Assembly (NCBI GenBank): GCA_964390365.1
Contig: CAYMHW010000010.1
Coordinates: 1-38,481 of the forward strand
Length of the DNA stretch: 38,481 nucleotides
Origin: JALQTD01 sp964390365
Lineage (GTDB): Bacteria; Bacteroidota; Bacteroidia; Flavobacteriales_D; Sanyastnellaceae
Direction: 5' to 3'
The notes below the pieces were generated by a model, which saw nothing but the letters and a program-made list of their open reading frames with translations, had not been told where the DNA came from and searched no databases. The position numbers were made by a program, and so were the translations under genes. Of this stretch, positions 1 to 7,654 are shown one piece after another (within the stretch, counting starts at the first letter, position 1; the number at the start of each line of letters is the position of its first letter).

Positions 1-279
1 GGCATCGCCACGGCCACCAACCGAAGCGGAGGCATCCAAGGCGGCATCTCGAACGGCATGCCCATCGTGGTGCGGCTCGGCTTCAAGCCCACCGCCACCA
101 TCCAACTCGCCCAATCCACGGTCTCCCCAGACGGCACCCCCACGGAGCTCGCGGCCCGCGGACGCCACGATCCGTGCGTCCTGCCGCGCGCGGTGCCCAT
201 CGCCGAAGCCATGCTCGCCCTCGTCCTCGCCGACGCTTACCTCGCCCCTCCTGCCCGACTCGATCGGCTCCATCCGTAA
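1..279 (+). CDS. aroC: Chorismate synthase, C-terminal fragment
   Basis: The open frame enters from the left edge, so only the last 92 residues are present. The enzyme converts 5-enolpyruvylshikimate 3-phosphate to chorismate in the cytoplasm using reduced FMN, the last step of the shikimate pathway. The fragment reads GGIQGGISNGMPI, then FKPTATI, then GRHDPCVLPRAVPI followed by EAMLALVLAD. These are signature stretches of chorismate synthase; the GRHDPCV/RAVP region lies in the conserved C-terminal half that helps form the FMN and substrate site. The first ATG in the frame (position 58) is an internal Met, not the start. Codons here are strongly C-ending (gcc, ctc, ccc). Identification is secure from motif content alone; the upstream genes are not visible. 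Confidence 0.95.
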   Translation, partial: GIATATNRSGGIQGGISNGMPIVVRLGFKPTATIQLAQSTVSPDGTPTELAARGRHDPCVLPRAVPIAEAMLALVLADAYLAPPARLDRLHP

Positions 280-330
280 ACCCACGTGCCACGGCCGTGA
301 ATCGGCTTGGCGAAGGCGCACCCTCCGCCG

Positions 331-338
331 TACCTTGG
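331..338 (+). promoter_or_regulatory. Predicted -7 box for the symporter
   Basis: TACCTTGG resembles the Bacteroidota -7 element TAnnTTTG and ends 4 bases before the ATG at 343. A TTG at 307-309, 21 bases upstream of the box, could be the -33 element. The spacing implies an almost leaderless transcript and supports 343 as the start. Confidence 0.4.
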
Positions 339-342
339 CCAC

Positions 343-1740
343 ATGAAGGGAATTGCATTGCATTGGCAGGTCATCATCGGCCTCCTCATCGGCGTGGTGT
401 ATGCGTGGCTGAGCGTCACGTTTGGGTGGAATGACTTCACCTTGGATTACATCAAGCCGTTTGGCGACATCTTCATCAACTTGTTGAAGCTCATCGCAGT
501 GCCCCTGGTGCTGTTCAGCATCATCTCCGGGGTAACGAGCTTGGGGGATGTCAAGAAGTTGGGCCGCATGGGGGCCAAAACCCTGCTCACCTACCTCCTC
601 ACCACCGCCTTCGCTGTGCTCGTCGGCTTGGCCTTGGTCAACCTCATCCGCCCCGGCGACGCCACCGCCCCGGAGCTGCTCGAAGCGAATCGCATCCGCT
701 ACGAACTCTGGCGCGACGCCAATGGCATCGAAGTCCTCGACGACTTGAACTACGCGCAAGACCCCGGACGCGCCGAACTCACCGCTCAAATCGCCGCCGA
801 AACCTCGGCGACCAACCCCTGGGTGGAAGACAAACTCAGCAAGGCGAGCACCACAAAAAAATCCGGACCGTTGCAGCCCTTGGTGGACGTGGTACCGGTG
901 AACATTTTCGCCAGCCTGACCTCGATGAGCATGTTGCAAATCATCTTCTTCGCGGTCTTTTTCGGGATGGTGCTCGTGGGCTTGCCCGAAGAAAAGAAAG
1001 CCCCGCTCATTCGGGCGGTGGATTCGCTGAATGAGGTCTTCGTGCGCATGGTATGGGTGGTGATGAAGGCCATGCCCGTCTTCGTTTTCGCCCTGATGGC
1101 GGGCCAAATCGTCAAAGCCGCCGGCACCGACCCCGACCTCTTCCAGCAGCTCCTGAGCTTCCTGCTTCGGTACAGCTTGGTGGTCGTGCTCGGTTTGGCC
1201 ATCATGGCCTTCGTGGTCTACCCCACCCTCGTCTCGCTCATCGTCAAGCGGGTCTCGTACCGCGATTTCATGAAGGGCATGCGCGACGCCCAAATCACGG
1301 CCTTTTCCACCTCCAGTTCCGTGGCGACGTTGCCGGTGACGATGGACTGCGTGCACAAAAACCTCGGCGTGAGCACGCGAACATCCAGCTTCGTTTTGCC
1401 CATCGGAGCGACGGTGAACATGGACGGCACGAGCCTCTACCAAGCCGTGGCGGTGGTGGCACTCGCCCAATTCCACCTCGTGGACCTCTCTTTGGCCCAG
1501 CAAGCCATCATCGTGTTGACGGCCACCTTGGCCTCGATCGGGGCTGCAGCCGTCCCGAGTGCGGGGCTGGTTTTGATGATCATCGTCTTGGAAAGTGTCG
1601 GACTGAATCCAGCCTGGATTGCCTTGATTTTCCCGGTGGACCGCATCCTCGACATGTGCCGAACGGTGGTCAATGTCACAGGCGATGGAGCGGTTTCGAC
1701 CATCATCGCGCACACCGAAGGAGAAGAACAACCGGCTTGA
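343..1740 (+). CDS. Dicarboxylate/amino acid:cation symporter (DAACS family)
   Basis: A 465-residue inner-membrane secondary transporter of the glutamate/aspartate (GltP/GltPh) family, expected to import acidic amino acids or C4-dicarboxylates with Na+ or H+. Visible family motifs are the serine-rich re-entrant hairpin 1 (TSSSVATLPVTM, about residues 325-337), the TM7 cation motif NMDGT (about 357-361), hairpin 2 (PSAGLVLM) and the TM8 substrate motif DMCRTVVNVTGD (about 435-446). The Arg in that motif corresponds to the residue that selects acidic substrates in GltPh. A hydrophilic insertion of roughly 75 residues (about 105-180) sits in the loop between the early helices. A TTG 12 codons upstream (307) is in frame, but the ATG at 343 begins the typical short N-terminus and sits just after a -7 box. 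Substrate and coupling ion are inferred from the family. Confidence 0.92.
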   Translation: MKGIALHWQVIIGLLIGVVYAWLSVTFGWNDFTLDYIKPFGDIFINLLKLIAVPLVLFSIISGVTSLGDVKKLGRMGAKTLLTYLLTTAFAVLVGLALVNLIRPGDATAPELLEANRIRYELWRDANGIEVLDDLNYAQDPGRAELTAQIAAETSATNPWVEDKLSKASTTKKSGPLQPLVDVVPVNIFASLTSMSMLQIIFFAVFFGMVLVGLPEEKKAPLIRAVDSLNEVFVRMVWVVMKAMPVFVFALMAGQIVKAAGTDPDLFQQLLSFLLRYSLVVVLGLAIMAFVVYPTLVSLIVKRVSYRDFMKGMRDAQITAFSTSSSVATLPVTMDCVHKNLGVSTRTSSFVLPIGATVNMDGTSLYQAVAVVALAQFHLVDLSLAQQAIIVLTATLASIGAAAVPSAGLVLMIIVLESVGLNPAWIALIFPVDRILDMCRTVVNVTGDGAVSTIIAHTEGEEQPA

Positions 1741-1746
1741 TTTCCC

Positions 1747-3789
1747 ATGGCAATCACCAGAATGAAGCGATGGCTTTTGGCCGCTGCGGCGTGCAGTTGC
1801 GGCGTGTTGGGCTGGAGCCAGACCGAGCCCTGCTTGCCTTTTGAAGAGGCCAAATCCGAAAAAGCCCTCGAAAAAGCCGAGAATTCCAGCAAATACAGCT
1901 TGGAAAAGCGAACCGACATCTTGCGCGAAGCGTGGGAATCGGAGCCGACCTGCTTTCAATGCGCCCAGGAACTTGGGCACTTGTTGTTCCTTCAGTTTCA
2001 GCGGTCAGGAGAGCATGGCGATGAAGCGGAGTTCGTGCTGTCGGAATTGGTCAGGTCGTGTCCGGATCATCACGCCGAACCCTGGTACGAACTCGGCGCT
2101 TTGGCTTATGCTCGCGGCAATGCTTCGCTTGCATTGGAGCGATTTGAGCGGTTTTTGGACTTCCCCGCCGACCGGCCTTTGGGCAAGCGGTATGACCGGC
2201 AGGCAGACGAAGTGCGCGAGGTCATGGATGAGTTGGAGTTTGAGCGGGCTTTTCACGCCCACGAACGCGAAGTGGAGTTGGTGCCCGTAGCCGCGGTGAA
2301 CACTGCGGCTGATGAATACTTGCCGGCCCTTTCGCCGGATGGTTCCCTCCTGTTTTTGACCCATGCAGAGCGGGTGAAGCCCAAAGGCGATGTGGTTTCG
2401 CGCTTGGTCGAGCGTTTCCAGTGGGCGCATCGAGAAGCGGACCAAATCGAGTTCGAATTGCCAGAAGATTTGGACCGCCCGTTCAACGACGGCACCCACT
2501 ACGGCGGTGCTTCCATCTCTGTGGACAACCGCGAACTGTACATCGCGGCATCCAACCCGGTACCAAACAACCCGGACAACATCGACTTGTTCGTGGTGAA
2601 ATACGAAGTCCTCGGCAAACGCACCGGTGGGGGCTTCGATTACCAATGGGGACCGTTGACTCCGTTGCCCGCGAGCATCAACAGCCCCGACGGTTGGGAG
2701 GCACAACCCGCCTTTTCGGCCGATGGGACCGAGTTGTTTTTTGCTGCAGTGAAGGCGGCTTCAATTCCCGACGAGAGCGGCAATCCGACGATGGACCTGA
2801 TGCGTGCCGAGCGTGCGTCGGACGGGAGTTGGATGACGGCGGAACCCATTTTGGACCTCAACACCGCCTTCAACGAGAAGAGTCCATTTTTGCACCCGGA
2901 TGGGAAGACCCTCTACTTCTCGAGCGATCGCGTGCCGGGGGGAGGCGGCTACGACATTTGGTACAGCAGGAGGCAAGAGGACGGTTCATGGGGAACCCCC
3001 GTGAACGTGGGGGCCCCCATCAACACGCCTGGGGACGAGCACGGCTTGGTGGTGGCTGCGGACGGGTTCCAGGCCTACTTGGGGAGCCGACGCACAGGAA
3101 CCCAAGGTTTGGACATCCTTGGCCTCCGGTTGCCGCCTCCGCACCGGGCGACTGAGGTGACCATTGTTCGGGGTTCGGTGCTGACTCCCGAGGGAGCCCC
3201 AGACACCACGGTGCAAGTGGGGCTGCTGGACCCCGAATCCATGGAGCGGACGTATTTGGAGGTCAACCGGGACGATGGGACTTTTGCTCGCGCCATGGAA
3301 GCCTCCGAGGCGGAGGAATTGGTGGTCTTTGTGGAGGGGCCGGAAACCGCGTTCGATGCCCTGCTCATATCAGCTCCCGAAGCCCTCGAAGTCCCCGAAT
3401 CCAAAAGCGCACCCGCGCTTCAACTGAAAGCACAACCCGTTGAAACAAGTGCCGCCTATGAGATGCGGGATTTGCTCTACGCCACGGGCAGTTCGGAGAT
3501 TTCGACGCGATCACATCCCATTCTGTTGGCCTTCGCAGATTACTTGAATCGCCACCCGAGTTTGAAGGTGTCCATTCACGGGCACACCGATGATGTAGGC
3601 GCCTTGGACATGAACATGCGGCTTTCCCAAGAGCGGGCGGCGGCCGTCAAGTCGTTTTTGGTGGAAGCCGGGGTTGCAGAAAGTCGATTGAGCTCCCGGG
3701 GATTTGGCCCGAATCGTCCGAGGGACACGAACGACACCGAAGCAGGTCGAGCTGCCAACCGCCGAACGGAATTCGTCATCGAGAACTGA
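1747..3789 (+). CDS. PorE-like TPR-PD40-CRD-OmpA envelope protein
   Basis: A 680-residue envelope protein. An N-terminal signal peptide ends near GWSQ (about residue 26). It is followed by TPR-like helices (about 50-145) and several PD40/WD40-like propeller blades, recognisable by PALSPDGSLLFL (about 195), PAFSADGTELFF (about 318) and FLHPDGKTLYFSSDR (about 378). A carboxypeptidase-regulatory-like beta domain follows (about 467-540; VRGSVLTPEGAP), and the protein ends in an OmpA C-terminal domain (about 570-680; HGHTDDVG, NMRLSQERAAAV, NRRTEFVI) that should bind peptidoglycan. This domain order matches PorE of the type IX secretion system, but many Bacteroidota carry paralogues with similar order, so a T9SS role is inference. 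A PorE-type lipobox is not clear here. It starts 6 bases after the symporter stop, so co-transcription is possible although the functions look unrelated. Confidence 0.85.
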   Translation: MAITRMKRWLLAAAACSCGVLGWSQTEPCLPFEEAKSEKALEKAENSSKYSLEKRTDILREAWESEPTCFQCAQELGHLLFLQFQRSGEHGDEAEFVLSELVRSCPDHHAEPWYELGALAYARGNASLALERFERFLDFPADRPLGKRYDRQADEVREVMDELEFERAFHAHEREVELVPVAAVNTAADEYLPALSPDGSLLFLTHAERVKPKGDVVSRLVERFQWAHREADQIEFELPEDLDRPFNDGTHYGGASISVDNRELYIAASNPVPNNPDNIDLFVVKYEVLGKRTGGGFDYQWGPLTPLPASINSPDGWEAQPAFSADGTELFFAAVKAASIPDESGNPTMDLMRAERASDGSWMTAEPILDLNTAFNEKSPFLHPDGKTLYFSSDRVPGGGGYDIWYSRRQEDGSWGTPVNVGAPINTPGDEHGLVVAADGFQAYLGSRRTGTQGLDILGLRLPPPHRATEVTIVRGSVLTPEGAPDTTVQVGLLDPESMERTYLEVNRDDGTFARAMEASEAEELVVFVEGPETAFDALLISAPEALEVPESKSAPALQLKAQPVETSAAYEMRDLLYATGSSEISTRSHPILLAFADYLNRHPSLKVSIHGHTDDVGALDMNMRLSQERAAAVKSFLVEAGVAESRLSSRGFGPNRPRDTNDTEAGRAANRRTEFVIEN

Positions 3790-3821
3790 CTCGGGTGAGG
3801 CGCAGGTATGGCTTTCGTGTT

Positions 3822-3829
3822 TATTTTCG
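3822..3829 (+). promoter_or_regulatory. Predicted -7 box for the DUF4920 gene
   Basis: TATTTTCG fits the relaxed Bacteroidota -7 pattern TAnnTTYG and ends 4 bases before the ATG at 3834, implying a leaderless or nearly leaderless message. No clear -33 TTTG is seen at the usual distance. Confidence 0.45.
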
Positions 3830-3833
3830 CCGC

Positions 3834-4400
3834 ATGAACAACATGAAATTCATGGCTGCTGCGGCGATTGCGGCGAGCCTTTGGGTCGGATGCGAATCGG
3901 CCCCTGAAGCCCCTATTGAGTCCGAGACCCCGAAACAAGAATGGACGAGCTACGGCGAAGAGTTTGAAATTGGAACGCCGCGATCCGTGGCAGAAGTTCC
4001 AGCCTTGCTCGTCGCAAATGGTGAAGCGGCTGGACAATTCGAGGTCGAAATCGTCGAGACGTGCACGAAAATGGGGTGCTGGATGTCGGTGAACGGCCCT
4101 TCAGGAGAGCCGGTAATGGTGTACATGAAGGACCACGCGTTTTTTGTACCGAAGAAGGGCATGGAAGGCAAGCGGGCCATCATTTCGGGCTATGCCTACA
4201 ACGACACCGTCTCCGTGGATTTGCAAAAGCACTTACTCGAAGATGCAAACCGCAGCCAGGAAGAAATCGATGCCGTAACGGAAGAAAAATACGAGTTGGC
4301 ATTTTCTGCTGCGGGGGTGAAAATCGAGGGGGTCATCGAGGCGGAGGACGATGAACACGACCACGAGCACGGGGAAGACCACGAAGGACACGTTCACTGA
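3834..4400 (+). CDS. DUF4920 family probable lipoprotein with His-rich tail
   Basis: A 188-residue exported protein of the DUF4920 family, which has no settled biochemical role. The N-terminus is hydrophobic and ends in VGC followed by ESAPE, a lipobox-like site (Trp rather than Leu at -3 is imperfect). The core carries the family signature ETCTKMGCWM (about residues 85-94), then MVYMKDHAFFVPKKGMEG and a beta-rich segment. The two cysteines flanking the Met-Gly pair could bind metal or form a disulfide; that is inference. The last 17 residues are almost only Asp, Glu and His (DDEHDHEHGEDHEGHVH), a plausible metal-binding tail not required by the family. The ATG at 3834 was chosen because it follows a -7 box and gives a proper signal sequence; frames extending upstream lack one. 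An intrinsic terminator follows immediately. Confidence 0.82.
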   Translation: MNNMKFMAAAAIAASLWVGCESAPEAPIESETPKQEWTSYGEEFEIGTPRSVAEVPALLVANGEAAGQFEVEIVETCTKMGCWMSVNGPSGEPVMVYMKDHAFFVPKKGMEGKRAIISGYAYNDTVSVDLQKHLLEDANRSQEEIDAVTEEKYELAFSAAGVKIEGVIEAEDDEHDHEHGEDHEGHVH

Positions 4401-4416
4401 GTTGAACAGCCTTGAG

Positions 4417-4445
4417 AAAAGCGGCTTCGAGCCGCTTTTTTTTTT
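4417..4445 (+). terminator. Rho-independent terminator
   Basis: GCGGCT-TCG-AGCCGC (4421-4435) forms a perfect 6-bp GC-rich stem with a 3-base loop. It is flanked by AAAA upstream and a run of 10 T downstream, 16 bases after the DUF4920 stop. This is the clearest terminator in the window, and it separates the first gene group from the TPR gene. Confidence 0.9.
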
Positions 4446-4550
4446 GCTCTTCCCCATCGTCTGTTAATTCACAGGCTACGGACATGAAATAGGCACAGGC
4501 CGGCGTTGAGAACTTCGTTCCTTTGAACTGCGCTGCGCGCGCGACCACGT

Positions 4551-4558
4551 TAATTTCG
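4551..4558 (+). promoter_or_regulatory. Predicted -7 box for the TPR gene
   Basis: TAATTTCG ends 4 bases before the ATG at 4563. A TTTG at 4522-4525 lies 25 bases upstream, slightly further than the usual -33 spacing. It lies between the terminator and the gene, as expected for a new transcription unit. Confidence 0.5.
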
Positions 4559-4562
4559 TTCC

Positions 4563-7500
4563 ATGCGCATTCTTGCCTCTCCCCGACTGAAATCGCCCCT
4601 GGTGGGGGGCGCCCTGCTGGCCTTAGCCAGCTGCTCCCTGCACGTTTCCGCTCAATTCGCATTGGGAGAATCCCCCGATCGGGTTGCTTGGGAAACTGCC
4701 CAGGACGCATTCAACAAGGAGAAATACGCCCTAGCACTCCAGGGATTCGAGTCGTACCTGAGTGAGATGGACGAAGGGGCATTGCGAAGCGATGCTCACA
4801 TCGAAGCGGCATTCAAGCGGGCATTGTGCGCCGTGTACTTGTACCACCCCAATGCCGACCACCTCATCGCTTCGTTCGTGGCGGAATTCCCGGACAGCCC
4901 CTTCGCGCAGACGGCGCGCTGGGAATTGGCTGATCTGTACTATGCGCGTCGCGACTGGAAAGAAGCGTTGGAAGCGTTTGAGCAAGTGGACGAGCGGAAA
5001 CTCAAGCCTGCAGCATTGCTCGAACTGAAGTTCAAGCGTGGACATGCCCAGTTCGAGCGCGAGGAATACGACGATGCCCGGGTGGATTTGTTTGAAGTTG
5101 CCGAGGCCGAAGGGCCGTTTCAGGATGCCGCTCGGTACTACTTTTCGCACATCGCCTACCTCAAGAATCAACCGCAAGTGGCGCTCGAAGGGTTTCAATC
5201 CTTGCAAGCGAAGCCGGACTTCGAGGATTTGGTTCCCATTTACATCGCTCAACTCCTTCATGAGACCGAGCAATACGAGGAGCTGATTGCCTATGCACCG
5301 CCGTTGTTCGCGGAGGATTCGCCGCTCAAGGAGAACCGCAAGCCCGAAGTCGCGCGGCTGTTGGGCGATGCGTTTTACCGGAAGCAACGGTTTGCGGAGG
5401 CGTTGCCGCATTTGGAAATGGCTTGGAAGGAGACGCGGGGTGCGGAGCGGACGCGGGATTTGGCCTACCAAATGGGATTCGTGCGCATGCAAGCAAACGA
5501 CTGGCGCGACGCCTTGAACGCTTTCGCCCTGGTGACTCGGGAGGAAGATGAATTGGCCCAAAACGCGCTCTACCACATGGCCAACGCCTACCTCGAATTG
5601 GGGGAAAAGGACAAAGCGAGAACCGCATTCCGCGAGGCTTCCTTGCTCGATTTCGATGCCCAAATCAAGGAAGACGCCCTTTTTAGCCACGCCAAGCTCG
5701 CCTTCGAACTTTCCTACAACCCGCTGGACGACGCCATCACGGCTTTTGAACGCTACCTCGAAGAATTTCCGAACTCCAGCCGCCACGACGAGGCCTATGC
5801 CTTCCTGCTCGAAGTGTACATGACTTCGAAGGATTACACGCGGGCGCTGCAAGCCTTGAATCGCATCGACGAGAAGAACGCCCGGGTCAAACGAGCGTAC
5901 CAGTTGCTTGCCTACAACCGCGGGGTGGAATTGTTCCGGGCCAACAAGTACGAAGAGGCCGATCGGTATTTCGAGGATGTCCGCACCTATCCCGTGGATG
6001 CCCAACTCGCGGCGGAGTCGCATTTTTGGCAAGGGGAATTGCGGTACTTCCTCAAGCGGTATGCGGAAGCGACGAGCCACTACAGCGCCTTTCACTCTTC
6101 TCCAGGGGCATTCCAAAGCCCTTATTACGACGATGCGGAATACGCGCGAGGGTACGCTTTGTTCAAGCGCAAACTTTACGTCGACGCGTTGAGTGCCTTC
6201 CGTTCCTACCTGAGGGTGGACGACGGAACCGATGCCAAGCGGACCTTGGATGCGACGCTGAGAACCGCTGATTGCTTTTACGCCAACAAGTCCTTCGATC
6301 AAGCTGCCGACGCGTACAAGCAGGTCATTGAACAAGCGGGCGAGGGCTCGGACTATGCGCGTTTCCAACAGGCACTTTGCTTGGGCTACATGGACAACTT
6401 GGAAGCCCAGGTCGCTGCCTTGAATGACCTCATCTTGAACGAGCCCACCTCGAGTTACCTTCCCGAGGCGCGCTACGAGGCGGGGCGTGCGCTCATTGAA
6501 TTGGATGAACTGCAATTGGCCCGAGAGCAGCTCGAAGCGTTGTTGAGCAACCACCCGCAATCACCGAAGACCAAGTACGCGTTGGTGGATTTGTGCCTCG
6601 TTGGAGTGAAGCAAGGACGCGATGCGGATGTCCTCAAGTTGTGGGACCAAATCCGAACCGACTACGGCAACGACCCCATCGCAGGAGACGCGTTCAACGT
6701 GCTGGAGCCGTTGCTCATCGAGAACGGACTGCTCGACGAACTCCCCTCGGGAGTGGGATTGGATGGATCCGAAATCGAAGATCGCTTGTTCGATGCCGCA
6801 GTGGGATTGGCGCTGGAGAAGAACTGCGGCAAGGCCGTGGTGCGCTTGACGGAATACGTTCGGCAATACCCCGAGGGGCGGCACGTCACGGAGGCGCAGT
6901 ATTTCCTCGGTCAATGCGCGTTGGAGCTGAACCAAACCGCCGAAGCGCGCGCCGCCTTTGACGCCGTGCTGAGCGCCCCCACGAACGACTTCACTGAACT
7001 CAGCGCGTTGGCCGCTGCGAGCATTGCATGGAAAGCGCAAGATTTGGCGGGAGCCCAAGGCTATTACCGCACATTGGAAGCGGTGAGCGTCTTGCAAGAG
7101 AACTTGCTGGAAGCCCGCATCGGGTTGATGCGATGCCATTACCTGCTCAACGAACGAGCTGAGGCGATGGCGTATGCCGACCAAGTCATCGCAGATGCCG
7201 GAACGCCCGACGACATCCGCCGAACAGCGCACTATTGGCGCGGCAAGTTGCACGTCGATGCTGGGAACTGGACGGCCGCCCGCCCGGACTTGGAACAAGT
7301 GGCGGAATTCGGAGGCGCACGTGGGGCCGAGTGCAAGTACCTGATTGCGAAAATTGCCTACGACGAAGGTGCCTACGAGACGTCGGAACTCGAAATCTTT
7401 GAGTTGATCGATGGGTTTTCCGCTTACGAGGAATGGAAGTTCAAGGGCTTCATTTTGCTTGGCAAGGTTTACTTGGGCATGAACGATCTGTTCCAAGCCC

Positions 7501-7649
7501 GCGCTACCGCCCAGCAAATCATCGACCACGTTGCAGTCGATTGGGTGGTGAGTGCTGCCAAGGACTTGTTGGCTCAAATCGATGCCGCCGAGGCAACGGA
7601 AGCCTCCGAAGCGTTGCCTGCTGATTCGTTGAACACCCCTGAACCTTGA
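4563..7649 (+). CDS. Large tetratricopeptide-repeat envelope protein
   Basis: A 1028-residue protein made almost entirely of TPR-like helical pairs from about residue 40 to 1000. Examples are AQDAFNKEKYALALQGFESY, ELADLYYARRDWKEALEAFE and HMANAYLELGEKDKARTAF. The N-terminus is an export signal with either a lipobox LASC at residues 21-24 (mature Cys24) or a type I cleavage near VSA/Q at 30-31; I cannot decide between them. Long TPR proteins of this kind are common in Bacteroidota and usually act as scaffolds at the envelope, but no specific function is recognised. The stop codon (7647-7649) lies 5 bases before the start of the next gene, which encodes an outer-membrane barrel, so the two are probably co-translated and may be partners. 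Acidic and aromatic residues dominate the repeats. Confidence 0.85.
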   Translation: MRILASPRLKSPLVGGALLALASCSLHVSAQFALGESPDRVAWETAQDAFNKEKYALALQGFESYLSEMDEGALRSDAHIEAAFKRALCAVYLYHPNADHLIASFVAEFPDSPFAQTARWELADLYYARRDWKEALEAFEQVDERKLKPAALLELKFKRGHAQFEREEYDDARVDLFEVAEAEGPFQDAARYYFSHIAYLKNQPQVALEGFQSLQAKPDFEDLVPIYIAQLLHETEQYEELIAYAPPLFAEDSPLKENRKPEVARLLGDAFYRKQRFAEALPHLEMAWKETRGAERTRDLAYQMGFVRMQANDWRDALNAFALVTREEDELAQNALYHMANAYLELGEKDKARTAFREASLLDFDAQIKEDALFSHAKLAFELSYNPLDDAITAFERYLEEFPNSSRHDEAYAFLLEVYMTSKDYTRALQALNRIDEKNARVKRAYQLLAYNRGVELFRANKYEEADRYFEDVRTYPVDAQLAAESHFWQGELRYFLKRYAEATSHYSAFHSSPGAFQSPYYDDAEYARGYALFKRKLYVDALSAFRSYLRVDDGTDAKRTLDATLRTADCFYANKSFDQAADAYKQVIEQAGEGSDYARFQQALCLGYMDNLEAQVAALNDLILNEPTSSYLPEARYEAGRALIELDELQLAREQLEALLSNHPQSPKTKYALVDLCLVGVKQGRDADVLKLWDQIRTDYGNDPIAGDAFNVLEPLLIENGLLDELPSGVGLDGSEIEDRLFDAAVGLALEKNCGKAVVRLTEYVRQYPEGRHVTEAQYFLGQCALELNQTAEARAAFDAVLSAPTNDFTELSALAAASIAWKAQDLAGAQGYYRTLEAVSVLQENLLEARIGLMRCHYLLNERAEAMAYADQVIADAGTPDDIRRTAHYWRGKLHVDAGNWTAARPDLEQVAEFGGARGAECKYLIAKIAYDEGAYETSELEIFELIDGFSAYEEWKFKGFILLGKVYLGMNDLFQARATAQQIIDHVAVDWVVSAAKDLLAQIDAAEATEASEALPADSLNTPEP

Positions 7650-7654
7650 TTGAG

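Noticed and set aside
4731..6560. 609-codon open frame on the minus strand opposite the TPR gene
   Set aside because: No recognisable domain or signal; it mirrors a high-GC coding region whose plus-strand TPR protein is clear. Antisense shadow.
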